From the NCBI GenBank assembly GCA_022827045.1, contig JAJDTQ010000270.1:1-16791 (forward strand): DNA of 16,791 bases, in the 5' to 3' direction. Both the position numbers and the translations under genes were made by a program. Of this stretch, positions 6,264 through 14,067 are shown in pieces. The notes below the pieces were generated by a model. That model did no database searches. It was not told where the DNA came from and saw only the letters and a list, made by a program, of their open reading frames with translations. Source of the DNA: Candidatus Binatia bacterium. GTDB lineage: Bacteria; Desulfobacterota_B; Binatia; UBA9968; JAJDTQ01. Every line of letters starts with the position of its first letter. Within the stretch, counting starts at the first letter, position 1.

Positions 6264-8210
6264 ATGATGACGTTAAAGCATATCGGAATTGGTGTTGTTG
6301 TGGCGGTCGCGGTGCTCGCCATGGGCGCCTCGCTGCCGCTGAGACAGGCCGACGCCGTGGACCTGAGCTCGGGCGACGTCGAGGCGAGCCTCGACACCAC
6401 CCTCTCCTACGGAGTGTCCGTCCGGGTCGCGAAGCAGGACAAGGCGTTGACGTCGAAGATCAACGACAACGACGGCAACCTCAACTACAACCGCGGGCTC
6501 ATCAGCAACGCGGTCAAGTTCACCAGCGATTTCGATGTCCGCTACCAGAACATCGGCTTGTTCCTGCGCGGCACCGGGTTCTTCGACCACGAGAACGAGA
6601 ACGGTGAGCGGGACAACACACCGCTGACCGACGAGGCAAAGAGCCTCGTCGGGAAGGACCTGGACCTGCTCGACGCCTACGTCACCGCCAACCTGGACTT
6701 CGACGAGGTGGCGGTGGACGTGCGGTTCGGCAAGCACGTGCTCAACTGGGGCGAGAGCACGTTCATTCAGAACGGAATCAACGCCGTCAACCCCTTCGAC
6801 GTGAGCAAGCTCAGGGTGCCGGGAGCGGAGTTGCGGGAGGCGCTGGTGGCGGTTCCCCTGATATCGACGGTCGTGGAAATGCCCCTCAACTTCTCCCTGG
6901 AGGGGTTCTACCAGCTCGACTGGGACAAGACCGAGATCGATCCGCTGGGAACATACTTTTCCACCACCGACTACGTGGGTCCCGGGGCAACGCGGGCGTA
7001 TCTCAACGACCCTGCCCTCAACATGGCGCTGGAAGCCGTTCCCGGCGGGCCTCGGCTGGGGGACACGTTGGAGGACGGTTCCGACTTCCTGGTCGTGGGC
7101 AGGGGTGACGACCGCAACCCGCGCGACGCCGGACAATGGGGTGTGGCGTTGCGCTACCTCGCCGAGGGCTTGAACAACACCGAGTTCGGCGTCTACTTCA
7201 TGAACTACCATAGCCGCCTGCCGACGGTTCGCGCGCACACCGGGACGGCGCAAGCAGCGTTTGCGGGCCTGGGAGTGATGCAGGCGAGAGGGGCCGCGAT
7301 TGGCGAGGCGCTTGTCCGGGCGCTGGTCCCCACACTTGTCCCCACACTTGTCCCGAAATACATCGCTCAGGGCCTGTCTCAACCAGAGGCCGTCGCCGCC
7401 GCAACAATGGAGGCAACGCAGATCGCGGCAGCGCAAGCAGCGGCGGCCGCCCCTCGGCTGGCGGTGCCTTACGGCGTGAACGAATACGTGCGCACCGGCA
7501 ACTACTTCATCGAGTACCCCGAGGACATCCAGCTCTACGGCGTGAGCTTCAATACGCAACTCGGCGCGTCCGGATGGGCATTGCAGGGTGAATACTCCCT
7601 TCGTCATGACGTACCGCTGCAGATCCTGGAGGCCGCGCTCATAAAATCGGGTCTCGCACCATTCACCGATTGCCTGGCCCACGGGCCCAACGCGCCGGCT
7701 TGTATCCAGGGAAGTCTAAGCCGCTTCGATGCCGACGTCGACGGTTACATCCGGCGCAAGATGAGCCAGGTTCAGGCCACGGCGACCAAGGTCTTCGGCC
7801 CCACGCTGGGAGCGGACGGCTTCGTTTTCCTGATGGAGGTGGCAATGCAGTACATCCACGACTTGCCGGCCACGCCTCTCGAAAGCACGGCCGAGGCCGA
7901 AAACCCCACCACTCCAACCCCGGCCGACTCCACGTCTTTCGGCTACCGGATGGCCGCGCGGCTTGACTACAACAACGTCTTCGCCTCCACCAACCTGTTT
8001 CCCTACGTGCAGTTTCAGCAGGACTTGCGCGGCAACAGTCCTCAACCCGTCGGTCAGTTCCTGGAAGGCCGGTCGGCCCTGACCGTCGGATTTCGAGTCG
8101 ACTATCTGAGCCGCTGGGAAGGTACCGTGAGCTATACGCAGTATGCTGGTGGCAAAAGTGAGCTCCGGGACCGCGACTTCGTCACCGCCACCGTCAAGTA
8201 CTCCTTCTGA
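6264..8210 (+). CDS. DUF1302 family outer-membrane beta-barrel protein
   Basis: A 648-residue secreted protein. Residues 1-31 are a Sec signal (hydrophobic IGVVVAVAVLAMGA, cleavage likely after Ala-Asp-Ala). The mature protein has many amphipathic beta strands with aromatic ends and finishes in ATVKYSF, the C-terminal Phe signature recognised by the BAM machinery. Recognised parts of the DUF1302 (PF06980) family include VDVRFGKHVLNWGES and the NPFDVSKLRVPG region. Two stretches do not look like barrel: an Ala-rich, probably helical segment at about 330-405 with Leu-Val-Pro-Thr repeats, and a segment at about 455-535 with a Cys pair (DCLAHGPNAPAC). They may be loops or a plug. Start ATG 6264 or 6267. 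It is followed 5 bases later by DUF1329. Likely the outer-membrane port of the cassette; substrate unknown. Confidence 0.85.
   Translation: MMTLKHIGIGVVVAVAVLAMGASLPLRQADAVDLSSGDVEASLDTTLSYGVSVRVAKQDKALTSKINDNDGNLNYNRGLISNAVKFTSDFDVRYQNIGLFLRGTGFFDHENENGERDNTPLTDEAKSLVGKDLDLLDAYVTANLDFDEVAVDVRFGKHVLNWGESTFIQNGINAVNPFDVSKLRVPGAELREALVAVPLISTVVEMPLNFSLEGFYQLDWDKTEIDPLGTYFSTTDYVGPGATRAYLNDPALNMALEAVPGGPRLGDTLEDGSDFLVVGRGDDRNPRDAGQWGVALRYLAEGLNNTEFGVYFMNYHSRLPTVRAHTGTAQAAFAGLGVMQARGAAIGEALVRALVPTLVPTLVPKYIAQGLSQPEAVAAATMEATQIAAAQAAAAAPRLAVPYGVNEYVRTGNYFIEYPEDIQLYGVSFNTQLGASGWALQGEYSLRHDVPLQILEAALIKSGLAPFTDCLAHGPNAPACIQGSLSRFDADVDGYIRRKMSQVQATATKVFGPTLGADGFVFLMEVAMQYIHDLPATPLESTAEAENPTTPTPADSTSFGYRMAARLDYNNVFASTNLFPYVQFQQDLRGNSPQPVGQFLEGRSALTVGFRVDYLSRWEGTVSYTQYAGGKSELRDRDFVTATVKYSF
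7327..7354 (+). repeat. 12-bp in-frame tandem repeat inside the DUF1302 gene
   Basis: TCCCCACACTTG occurs twice back to back (7327-7338, 7339-7350), followed by TCCC and preceded by a partial copy. It encodes Leu-Val-Pro-Thr units near residue 355. Being a multiple of 3, slippage would change repeat number without breaking the frame. Confidence 0.8.
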
Positions 8211-8215
8211 ACGCC

Positions 8216-9583
8216 ATGAATACCACAGCGCTCGTCCTTCGATTCGTGGCCACGGCAGCCTTGGCGCTTGCCTTGGCCGTCCCCGTGGCCGCCGAGCTCT
8301 CTTCCGACGACATCGCGCGGCTCGGCCGTGACCTCACCCCCCTGGGGGGCGAGAAAGCCGGAAACGCCGACGGGACCATTCCCGAGTGGACCGGCGGCAT
8401 CACGAAGCCGCCGGCGGGGTACAAGCTCGGCGAGCACCATCGCGACCCGTACGCGGGCGACAAACCGCTCTTCGTCATCGACAAGTCCAACCTGGACAAG
8501 TACCGGGACAAGCTCTCCACGGGGCACCAGCGCATGCTGGAGCTCTACCCGACGTTCAAGCTGACCGTGTACCCGACCCGGCGCAGCGCCTCGGCGCCGC
8601 AACGCGTCTACGACGCCACCCGGGAGATCGCCGCCGTCACGAAGCTCGTGGACGACGGCAACGGAGTCGACGGCGCGGTCATCGGCATCCCGTTCCCCAT
8701 TCCCAAGAACGGCCAGGAGGTGATCTGGAACCACCTGCTGCGCTATCGTGGGGAGACGGTGTCCTGCACGCTGGGCCAGGCCGCGGTGACCCGTGGCGGG
8801 GACTACACCCTGGTCAAGTACGCGGTCGACGTCAACGTGCGCTACTCGCTGCCGGGCATGACCGTGGAGAAGCTCGGCAACACCATGATCCTGTTCAAGC
8901 AGCGGGTGACCGCGCCGGCGCGCCTGGCGGGGGATATCGTGCTGGTGCACGAGACCATGAACCAGGCCCGGGAGCCGCGCAGCGCCTGGACCTACAATCC
9001 CGGCCAACGCCGGGTGCGGCGGGCCCCCGGCATCGCCTACGACAACCCCGGCACCACCTCGGACGGACTGCGCACCGCGGACCAGTTCGACATGTTCAAC
9101 GGCGCCATCGACCGCTACGACTGGAAGCTCGTGGGCAAGCGCGAGATGTACGTTCCCTACAACTCCTACCGGGCGCACAGCGACAAGCTCTCCTTCAACG
9201 ACATCATCCGGCCGCTGCACGTCAACCCGGAACATATGCGCTACGAGCTTCACCGTGTGTGGATCGTCGACGCGACGCTCAAGGCCGGCGCGAGCCACCT
9301 CTACAAGCGCCGGACCTTCTACATCGACGAGGACTCCTGGCAGATCATGCTGGTGGACATCTACGACAACCGCGATCAGCTCTGGCGGGTGTCGGAAGGC
9401 CACGTCATCAACTTCTACGAGAAGCCGCTGATCTGGCCGACCCTGGAGATCCACCACGATCTGCAGGCGGGACGCTATCTCGCCCTCGGACTCGACAACG
9501 AGTTCCCCATGTGCACCTACGACGTCCATTTCAAATCCAGGGACTTCAAGCCGTCGTCCCTGCGCCGCGCGGGCAGGCGGTGA
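8216..9583 (+). CDS. DUF1329 family periplasmic protein (LolA/LolB-like)
   Basis: A 455-residue exported protein with a Sec signal (residues 1-26, core LALALAVPVA, cleavage near Ala-Ala-Glu). The mature start, LSSDDIARLGRDLTPLG, then IPEWTGGI, and later LYPTFKLTVYPTRRSA, YVPYNSYR and DEDSWQIMLVDIYD, are characteristic of DUF1329 (PF07044), whose fold is related to the LolA/LolB lipoprotein carriers that hold lipid in a beta-half-barrel. No lipobox Cys is present, so it is probably soluble in the periplasm. It starts 5 bases after the DUF1302 stop with no clear ribosome site, suggesting coupled translation. In the cassette it is the natural candidate for a hydrophobic-cargo shuttle between the RND pump and the barrel; this is inference from fold and neighbourhood. 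Confidence 0.87.
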   Translation: MNTTALVLRFVATAALALALAVPVAAELSSDDIARLGRDLTPLGGEKAGNADGTIPEWTGGITKPPAGYKLGEHHRDPYAGDKPLFVIDKSNLDKYRDKLSTGHQRMLELYPTFKLTVYPTRRSASAPQRVYDATREIAAVTKLVDDGNGVDGAVIGIPFPIPKNGQEVIWNHLLRYRGETVSCTLGQAAVTRGGDYTLVKYAVDVNVRYSLPGMTVEKLGNTMILFKQRVTAPARLAGDIVLVHETMNQAREPRSAWTYNPGQRRVRRAPGIAYDNPGTTSDGLRTADQFDMFNGAIDRYDWKLVGKREMYVPYNSYRAHSDKLSFNDIIRPLHVNPEHMRYELHRVWIVDATLKAGASHLYKRRTFYIDEDSWQIMLVDIYDNRDQLWRVSEGHVINFYEKPLIWPTLEIHHDLQAGRYLALGLDNEFPMCTYDVHFKSRDFKPSSLRRAGRR

Positions 9584-9603
9584 TGCCCGCCAACCCCGCC
9601 CGC

Positions 9604-9630
9604 CTGGATTCCCGCTTTCGCGGGAATGAC
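9604..9630. repeat. REP-like hairpin repeat
   Basis: Within a 27-base unit starting CCTGG, ATTCCCGC (9608-9615) and GCGGGAAT (9620-9627) form a perfect 8-bp stem with loop TTTC. This type of palindrome is dispersed in many bacterial genomes. It fills most of the gap between DUF1329 and the YCF48-like gene, and its right arm (GCGGGAA) sits about 7 bases before the next ATG. A copy lacking the left arm is at 14425-14444. Confidence 0.8.
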
Positions 9631-9632
9631 CG

Positions 9633-10640
9633 ATGCGAAAAGTCAGCACCTTGAATCAACAGCGTAGGGCACCCAAAGACCCCAGGACATTTCCACACAG
9701 GACCCGTTGGAGCTTGGCGGCGATCCTGCCGGCCGTGATCCTTTGCCTCGCCGGCCAAGCCCTCGCGGACGCCAAACCAGCGGTCGAGGCGCCCCTCGCG
9801 TCCACCTCCTTGCTGCTGGACGCGGCTACCGCCGGCCCGCGTGTGGTGACGGCAGGACAGCGGGGCCACATCCTGATCTCCGGCGACGGCGGCGCGAGCT
9901 GGAAGCAGGCGCAGGTGCCCGCCCGCGTACTGCTTACCGCATTGCACATGCACGACGAGAACACCGGCTGGGCTGTCGGGCACGACGCGGTGATCCTCCG
10001 TACCGACGACGGCGGCAGCACCTGGCGGCTGGTGCACCGGGCGCCGGAAGAGGAGCGTCCGCTGCTCGACGTCTGGTTCCGCGACAAGCAGATGGGCTTC
10101 GCGGTAGGGGCCTACGGGTATTTCCTGGCCACCCGCGACGGCGGTAAAACCTGGACCTCCCGCGCCATCAGCAAGGACGACTTCCACCTGAACGAGATCG
10201 TGCCCGCCGGCCCGCAACGGCTGTTCATCGCCGCGGAAGCGGGAGTGGTGTACCGTAGCGACGACGGCGGCGCGAACTGGCGCGAGCTTTCCTCCCCCTA
10301 TACCGGTTCGTGGTACGGCGCGCTCGTGCTGGGTGAGGAAGAGCTGCTGTTGCTGGGGCTCCGGGGCCACCTGTTCCGCTCCGAGGACAGCGGCGGGAGC
10401 TGGACGCAAGTAGCCACCGGCACCACCGCGACCCTCACCGATGCCATCCGGTTGCCGGACGGCGCGGTGCTCTTCACCGGCCTCGAAGGAATCCTGCTTA
10501 CCAGCCGGGACGGGGGCCGCACCGTATCGGCCACCCGCCTGCCGTTGCGTCAAGGCATCACGTCGGCGCTCGCGCTGGCCGACGGCGGCGTGCTGCTGAC
10601 CGGAGAGTTCGGCGTGCGGCGCCTGCCGCGGCCCGAGTAA
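9633..10640 (+). CDS. YCF48/BNR-like beta-propeller protein, exported
   Basis: A 335-residue protein with six Asp-box repeats (S/T-x-D-x-G-x-x-W type) at about 83-90, 123-131, 167-174, 209-216, 250-257 and a degenerate one at 290-297 where Trp is Val. They have regular spacing and match the photosystem II assembly factor YCF48-like fold. A hydrophobic core at 27-41 and Ala-Leu-Ala at 43-45 form a Sec signal, but the preceding basic region of 26 residues is unusually long. The start may lie further in (TTG at 9651 or 9714), or the N-terminus may have been altered by the adjacent REP element. The five intact repeats suggest a working propeller, probably a periplasmic assembly or scaffold factor for the transporter complex. 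RND follows after 24 bases. Confidence 0.85.
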   Translation: MRKVSTLNQQRRAPKDPRTFPHRTRWSLAAILPAVILCLAGQALADAKPAVEAPLASTSLLLDAATAGPRVVTAGQRGHILISGDGGASWKQAQVPARVLLTALHMHDENTGWAVGHDAVILRTDDGGSTWRLVHRAPEEERPLLDVWFRDKQMGFAVGAYGYFLATRDGGKTWTSRAISKDDFHLNEIVPAGPQRLFIAAEAGVVYRSDDGGANWRELSSPYTGSWYGALVLGEEELLLLGLRGHLFRSEDSGGSWTQVATGTTATLTDAIRLPDGAVLFTGLEGILLTSRDGGRTVSATRLPLRQGITSALALADGGVLLTGEFGVRRLPRPE

Positions 10641-10664
10641 CGCCCCACGCGCGAGTAGCCGCCC

Positions 10665-13031
10665 ATGCCGGACGCACCTCGAAACGCCTCACCGAACTGG
10701 CTCACCGCCCGCATCGAGGGTTGGCTCTTCGGGCGTCGCGTCCTCGTGCTCGCCGCCTTCGCGCTCGTCACCATCGTCATGGGATGGTACGCCGCGCAAC
10801 TCCGGGTGGACGCCGGATTCTTCAAGCTCGTGCCGCTCAAGCACGAGTACATGCAGACCTTTCTCAAGCACCGGGACGAATTCGGCGGCGCCGATCGGGT
10901 GGTGATCGCGATCACGGCCCGCGAGGGCGACATGTTCACCCCCGAGTTCTTCACGGTGCTGAAGCAGGTCACGGACGCGATGTTCTTCCTGCCCGGCATC
11001 GACCGCACCCAGGTCTCCTCCATCCTCACTCCCAACGTGCGCTACATCGAGGTGGTGGAGGACGGCGTCGTCGCCGGCAACGTGCTGCCGGCGAACTTCC
11101 GCCCCACCCCGGAGGGCCTCGCCCGGGTGCGCGAGAACGCCATCAAGGCCGGTATCGTCGGCCGCCTGGTGGCCAACGATTTCACCGGCGCCATCGTCAG
11201 CGGCAGGCTGCAGGAGTTCCACCCGAATACGGGCGAGCGCCTCGACTACATCGAGGTGGCGCGCCAGCTCGAGCAAATCCGCGCGAAGGCGCTGGCGGGC
11301 GCAGACGTGGACGTGGACGTGCACGTCATCGGCTTCGCCAAGCTGGTGGGGGACATCGCCGCGGGGGCGGCGCGGGTCATCGCGTTCTTCGGCATCACGT
11401 TCCTGATCACCGCCCTGTTCGTGTTCCTCTATACCCGCTCGGTGCGTCTCACCATTCCGCCCCTGGTGTGCTCGCTGGTGGCGGTGGTGTGGCAACTCGG
11501 CACGGTCACGGCCCTGGGCTTCGGCATCGACCCCATGTCCATCCTGGTGCCGTTCCTGGTGTTCGCGGTGGGCGTCAGCCACGGCGTGCAGATGGTGAGC
11601 GCGGTACGCGCAGAGGTCGTGGCGGGCGCCGCCAGCCTGGACGCCGCCCGCGCCAGCTTCCGGCGCCTGTTGCTGCCGGGGGCGGTGGCCCTCGCCTCCG
11701 ACTCGGTGGGGTTCATCACCATCTCGCTCATTGACGTCCAGGTCATCCGGGAGACCGCCATCACCGCCAGCCTGGGGATCGTGGCCATCATCCTCACCAA
11801 TCTTGGGCTGCTGCCGGTGCTGCTTTCGTATTTCCGCATGAGCGACGCGCAGCGGCGGACCGCGGCCGAGCGAGACAGCGTCCTGCGGCCGTTGTGGTCG
11901 CGCGTGGCGCGGCTGGCGCGCCGGGGTCCCGCGGCCGTGACCGTGGCGCTTGCCGCGGTGCTGGTGGCGGTTGGGGCGCACTACGCGGTCCAGGTCCGGG
12001 TGGGCGACAGCCATGAAGGCGTGCCGGAGTTGCGGGCGGAATCCGTCTACAATCAGGACATCGCGGTCATCACCGAGCGCTTCAAGATCGGCGTCGACGT
12101 GCTTACCGTGTTCGCGGAGACGGTGCCCGACGGCTGCATCGACTACGAGGTGCTCACCACCCTGGACGAGTTCGCATGGCACGTGCGCAACGTAGACGGC
12201 GTCCAGTCGGTGCTGAGCCTCGCCGGCGTCGCCCGCAACATCAACGCCGGCTGGAACGAGGGCAACCTCAAGTGGCGCACCCTGCCCCGCAACCGCTACT
12301 CGCTGGTGCAATCCGTCTCCCCGGTGCCCACCAGCAGCGGGCTCATCAACAACGACTGCAGCGTGCTGCCGGTGCTGATCTACACCACCGACCACAAGGC
12401 CGAGACCATCCAGCGCGTGGTCGACGCAACCAAGGACTTCCAGAGTCGCAATACCCTGGACCGCATCAACTTCCGGCTCGCCGGCGGCAACGTCGGGGTC
12501 ATGGCGGCCACCAACGAGGAGGTGGACGCCTCCCAGTTCCCGATCCTGGGCTACGTCTTCGCCGGCGTCATCTTGCTGTGCCTGATCTCGTTCCGCTCGG
12601 TCACGGCCACGGTGTGCATCATCGTGCCGCTGGCCGCGGTGTCGCTGTTGGCCTACGGGCTCATGGCGATCCTCGAGATCGGGCTCAAGATCTCGACCCT
12701 GCCGGTGGTGGCCCTGGGGGTGGGGATCGGCGTGGACTACGCCATCTACATCTACGGGAGGCTACGCACGCATCTCGACCAGGGACTGGACTTCGCCACC
12801 GCCTACGAGCGCACCCTCAACGTCACCGGCGCCGGGGTGGTGCTCACCGGCCTCACCCTGGCGGCGGGCGTGGCCACCTGGATCCTCGCCCCGCTCAAGT
12901 TCCAGGCCGACATGGGTACGGTGCTGATGTTCATGTTCCTGGTGAACATGATCGCCGCCGTGCTGCTGCTGCCGGCCCTGGGCGCGTGGCTGGTACGCCC
13001 CAAGACGGCGCGGCCCGGCAGCGAATCGTAG
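10665..13031 (+). CDS. MMPL/RND family transporter
   Basis: A 788-residue inner-membrane transporter with the RND two-fold plan. TM1 is at about 25-45, a periplasmic domain at 46-235, TM2-6 at 236-390, TM7 at 423-441, a second periplasmic domain at 442-624 and TM8-12 at 625-776. TM10 has GVGIGVDYAIYIYGR with Asp691 in the usual proton-relay position. The equivalent place in TM4 reads AVGVSHGVQM with His306 instead of Asp. The second periplasmic domain contains Cys491 and Cys565, a possible disulfide. At under 800 residues it is of MMPL/HpnN size, smaller than AcrB-type pumps, and no membrane-fusion protein or TolC gene is near. These transporters usually move lipids or other hydrophobic molecules. 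It is the last gene of the four-gene cassette; its TAG stop lies in a GC hairpin repeat. Confidence 0.9.
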   Translation: MPDAPRNASPNWLTARIEGWLFGRRVLVLAAFALVTIVMGWYAAQLRVDAGFFKLVPLKHEYMQTFLKHRDEFGGADRVVIAITAREGDMFTPEFFTVLKQVTDAMFFLPGIDRTQVSSILTPNVRYIEVVEDGVVAGNVLPANFRPTPEGLARVRENAIKAGIVGRLVANDFTGAIVSGRLQEFHPNTGERLDYIEVARQLEQIRAKALAGADVDVDVHVIGFAKLVGDIAAGAARVIAFFGITFLITALFVFLYTRSVRLTIPPLVCSLVAVVWQLGTVTALGFGIDPMSILVPFLVFAVGVSHGVQMVSAVRAEVVAGAASLDAARASFRRLLLPGAVALASDSVGFITISLIDVQVIRETAITASLGIVAIILTNLGLLPVLLSYFRMSDAQRRTAAERDSVLRPLWSRVARLARRGPAAVTVALAAVLVAVGAHYAVQVRVGDSHEGVPELRAESVYNQDIAVITERFKIGVDVLTVFAETVPDGCIDYEVLTTLDEFAWHVRNVDGVQSVLSLAGVARNINAGWNEGNLKWRTLPRNRYSLVQSVSPVPTSSGLINNDCSVLPVLIYTTDHKAETIQRVVDATKDFQSRNTLDRINFRLAGGNVGVMAATNEEVDASQFPILGYVFAGVILLCLISFRSVTATVCIIVPLAAVSLLAYGLMAILEIGLKISTLPVVALGVGIGVDYAIYIYGRLRTHLDQGLDFATAYERTLNVTGAGVVLTGLTLAAGVATWILAPLKFQADMGTVLMFMFLVNMIAAVLLLPALGAWLVRPKTARPGSES

Positions 13032-13054
13032 GGGCGGGCTTCAACCCCGCCCCT
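13029..13054. repeat. GC-rich hairpin repeat overlapping the transporter stop codon
   Basis: AGGGGCGGG (13030-13038) pairs with CCCGCCCCT (13046-13054) across 7 bases. The TAG stop (13029-13031) is made by the start of the repeat. It shares the lead-in CGAAT-GTAGGGGCG with the hairpin at 16148-16171, pointing to one repeat family. It could also end transcription, though no T-run follows. Confidence 0.65.
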
Positions 13055-13084
13055 GTTCGATCCGCGGGAAAGAGAAGTCCCGGC

Positions 13085-13243
13085 AGTGTCCTGTCCGGTT
13101 AATTCGCATGATAATATGCGGAGGATTTCGTCGTCGGCAAGGCGCGATGACGAGCAGTGGCGGGCACCACGCGAGGAAGAGCAACGCAGCCGACGGCGAA
13201 AAAGACCCGCAGATTATCGTGCGAATTAACCGGACAGGACACT
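13085..13243. mobile_element. 159-bp MITE-like element with terminal inverted repeats
   Basis: Both ends read inward AGTGTCCTGTCCGGTTAATT and continue identically for 24 bases. With one mismatch the match extends to 31 bases, and with a second to 37. A looser match (TTTCG, CGTCGGC) continues to about 55 bases per side, so the whole unit can fold into a long hairpin. There is no internal gene. Size, ends and location in a convergent intergenic gap fit a non-autonomous insertion element. I see no clear target duplication of 4 or more bases and do not recognise the parent IS family. Confidence 0.8.
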
Positions 13244-13250
13244 AGCCCCC

Positions 13251-13889
13251 TCACGCGGCGAACGACGCCTGCGTTTCCTTCTCGAAGGCCAGCAGCTTTT
13301 GCACGCTGGGCCGTGTCTGCATGCGCGCGAAATGCGCCCGGGTGTTGGGATAGGGCTCCAGGTCGATGTCGAACTGGGTGCTGCGGCGCACGCACCAGAA
13401 GAAGTGCGCGTCCGGCGCCGTGAAGTGGTCGAAGAAGTACTCGCGCCCCTCCAGCATGCCCTCGGCGATGCCGTAAACCTCGGCCAGGAACTCGGCGGCG
13501 ATGCGCGACACGCTTTCCTCGGTCTCCGCCACGTCGCAGACCTTGGCCGGCGAGTTGATACGGCTCAGGTACGGGTGAATCCCCGACGCGCACCAGGACA
13601 TGAGCGAGATCGCCTTGACCTCGTCCCAGGGATCCGCCGGCAGCAGCTTGGCCTCGGGGAAACGGCGCGCGATCCAGAGCTGGATGGCGACGTTCTCGGT
13701 CAGGGTCTGCCCGTCCACCACCAGCAGCGGCACCTTGTGCTTGGGGTTGAGCTTCATGTACTCCTCGGTCCGGTTCTGCCCGGCACGGAAGTTCAGGGCC
13801 TTGACCTCGAAGTCGGCGCCGGCCTCGGTCAGCGTGATATAGGGCGCCATCGCGCAGGTGACGGGTGCGTAGTACAACTGGATGCTCAT
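13251..13889 (-). CDS. Glutathione S-transferase, beta-class-like
   Basis: A 212-residue cytosolic GST-fold protein. The N-terminal thioredoxin-like domain has LYYAPVTCAMAPYITLTEAG; Cys12 aligns with the catalytic Cys of bacterial beta-class GSTs. The cis-Pro motif is KVPLLVVDG and the gamma-glutamyl-binding Glu is in TENVAI. The helical C-terminal domain follows from about 90. These enzymes conjugate or reduce electrophiles with glutathione. The ATG has a good ribosome site (AGGGAGG, 13901 to 13895). It lies 35 bases downstream of tRNA-Leu on the same strand and may be read from the same transcript. The mobile element ends 7 bases beyond its stop codon. Substrate cannot be told. Confidence 0.88.
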   Translation of the reverse strand: MSIQLYYAPVTCAMAPYITLTEAGADFEVKALNFRAGQNRTEEYMKLNPKHKVPLLVVDGQTLTENVAIQLWIARRFPEAKLLPADPWDEVKAISLMSWCASGIHPYLSRINSPAKVCDVAETEESVSRIAAEFLAEVYGIAEGMLEGREYFFDHFTAPDAHFFWCVRRSTQFDIDLEPYPNTRAHFARMQTRPSVQKLLAFEKETQASFAA

Positions 13890-13924
13890 GGAAACCTCCC
13901 TGGAAGAATATTCGCTGAACGGCT

Positions 13925-14011
13925 TGGTGCCGGAGGGGGGACTCGAACCCCCACAGGGTTGCCCCTACTGGATTTTGAGTCCAGCGCGTCTACCAGTTCC
14001 ACCACTCCGGC
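13925..14011 (-). tRNA. tRNA-Leu (anticodon CAA)
   Basis: On the minus strand the sequence folds as a class II tRNA of 87 bases including an encoded CCA end. Acceptor stem GCCGGAG pairs with CTCCGGC, then A73 and CCA. The anticodon stem CTGGA/TCCAG closes loop CTCAAAA, giving anticodon CAA (reads UUG). The variable arm is long (AGGGGCAACCCTGTG), as in tRNA-Leu. The T stem GGGGG/CCCCC has loop TTCGAGT. It sits between the Trm112-like gene and the GST gene, all on one strand. Confidence 0.95.
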
Positions 14012-14023
14012 ACGGAGAAGAAT

Positions 14024-14052
14024 TGACTAGCCCATGGGTGAGGAGAGGTCAA
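14024..14052 (-). promoter_or_regulatory. Candidate promoter of tRNA-Leu
   Basis: TTGACC (14052 to 14047), 17 bases, then TAGTCA (14029 to 14024), with the tRNA 5' end 12 bases further on. The positions are right, the minus-10 box is weak. Confidence 0.35.
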
Positions 14053-14067
14053 GGTCGGGATGCGTCC

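Noticed and set aside
6273..7682. 469-codon antisense frame across the DUF1302 gene
   Set aside because: Shadow frame with no domain; the opposite strand has a signal peptide and barrel end.
8132..9649. 505-codon antisense frame across DUF1329
   Set aside because: Its N-terminus is merely the translated REP-like repeat (HSRESGNPG) and the rest is a shadow.
10689..12395. 568-codon antisense frame across the RND gene
   Set aside because: His/Gln/Asp/Arg-rich low-complexity translation typical of reverse-frame shadows in GC-rich DNA; the transporter on the plus strand is clear.
13925..14011. tRNA-Leu as an integration site for an island
   Set aside because: No integrase and no duplicated tRNA 3' end seen nearby; both flanks carry ordinary genes.
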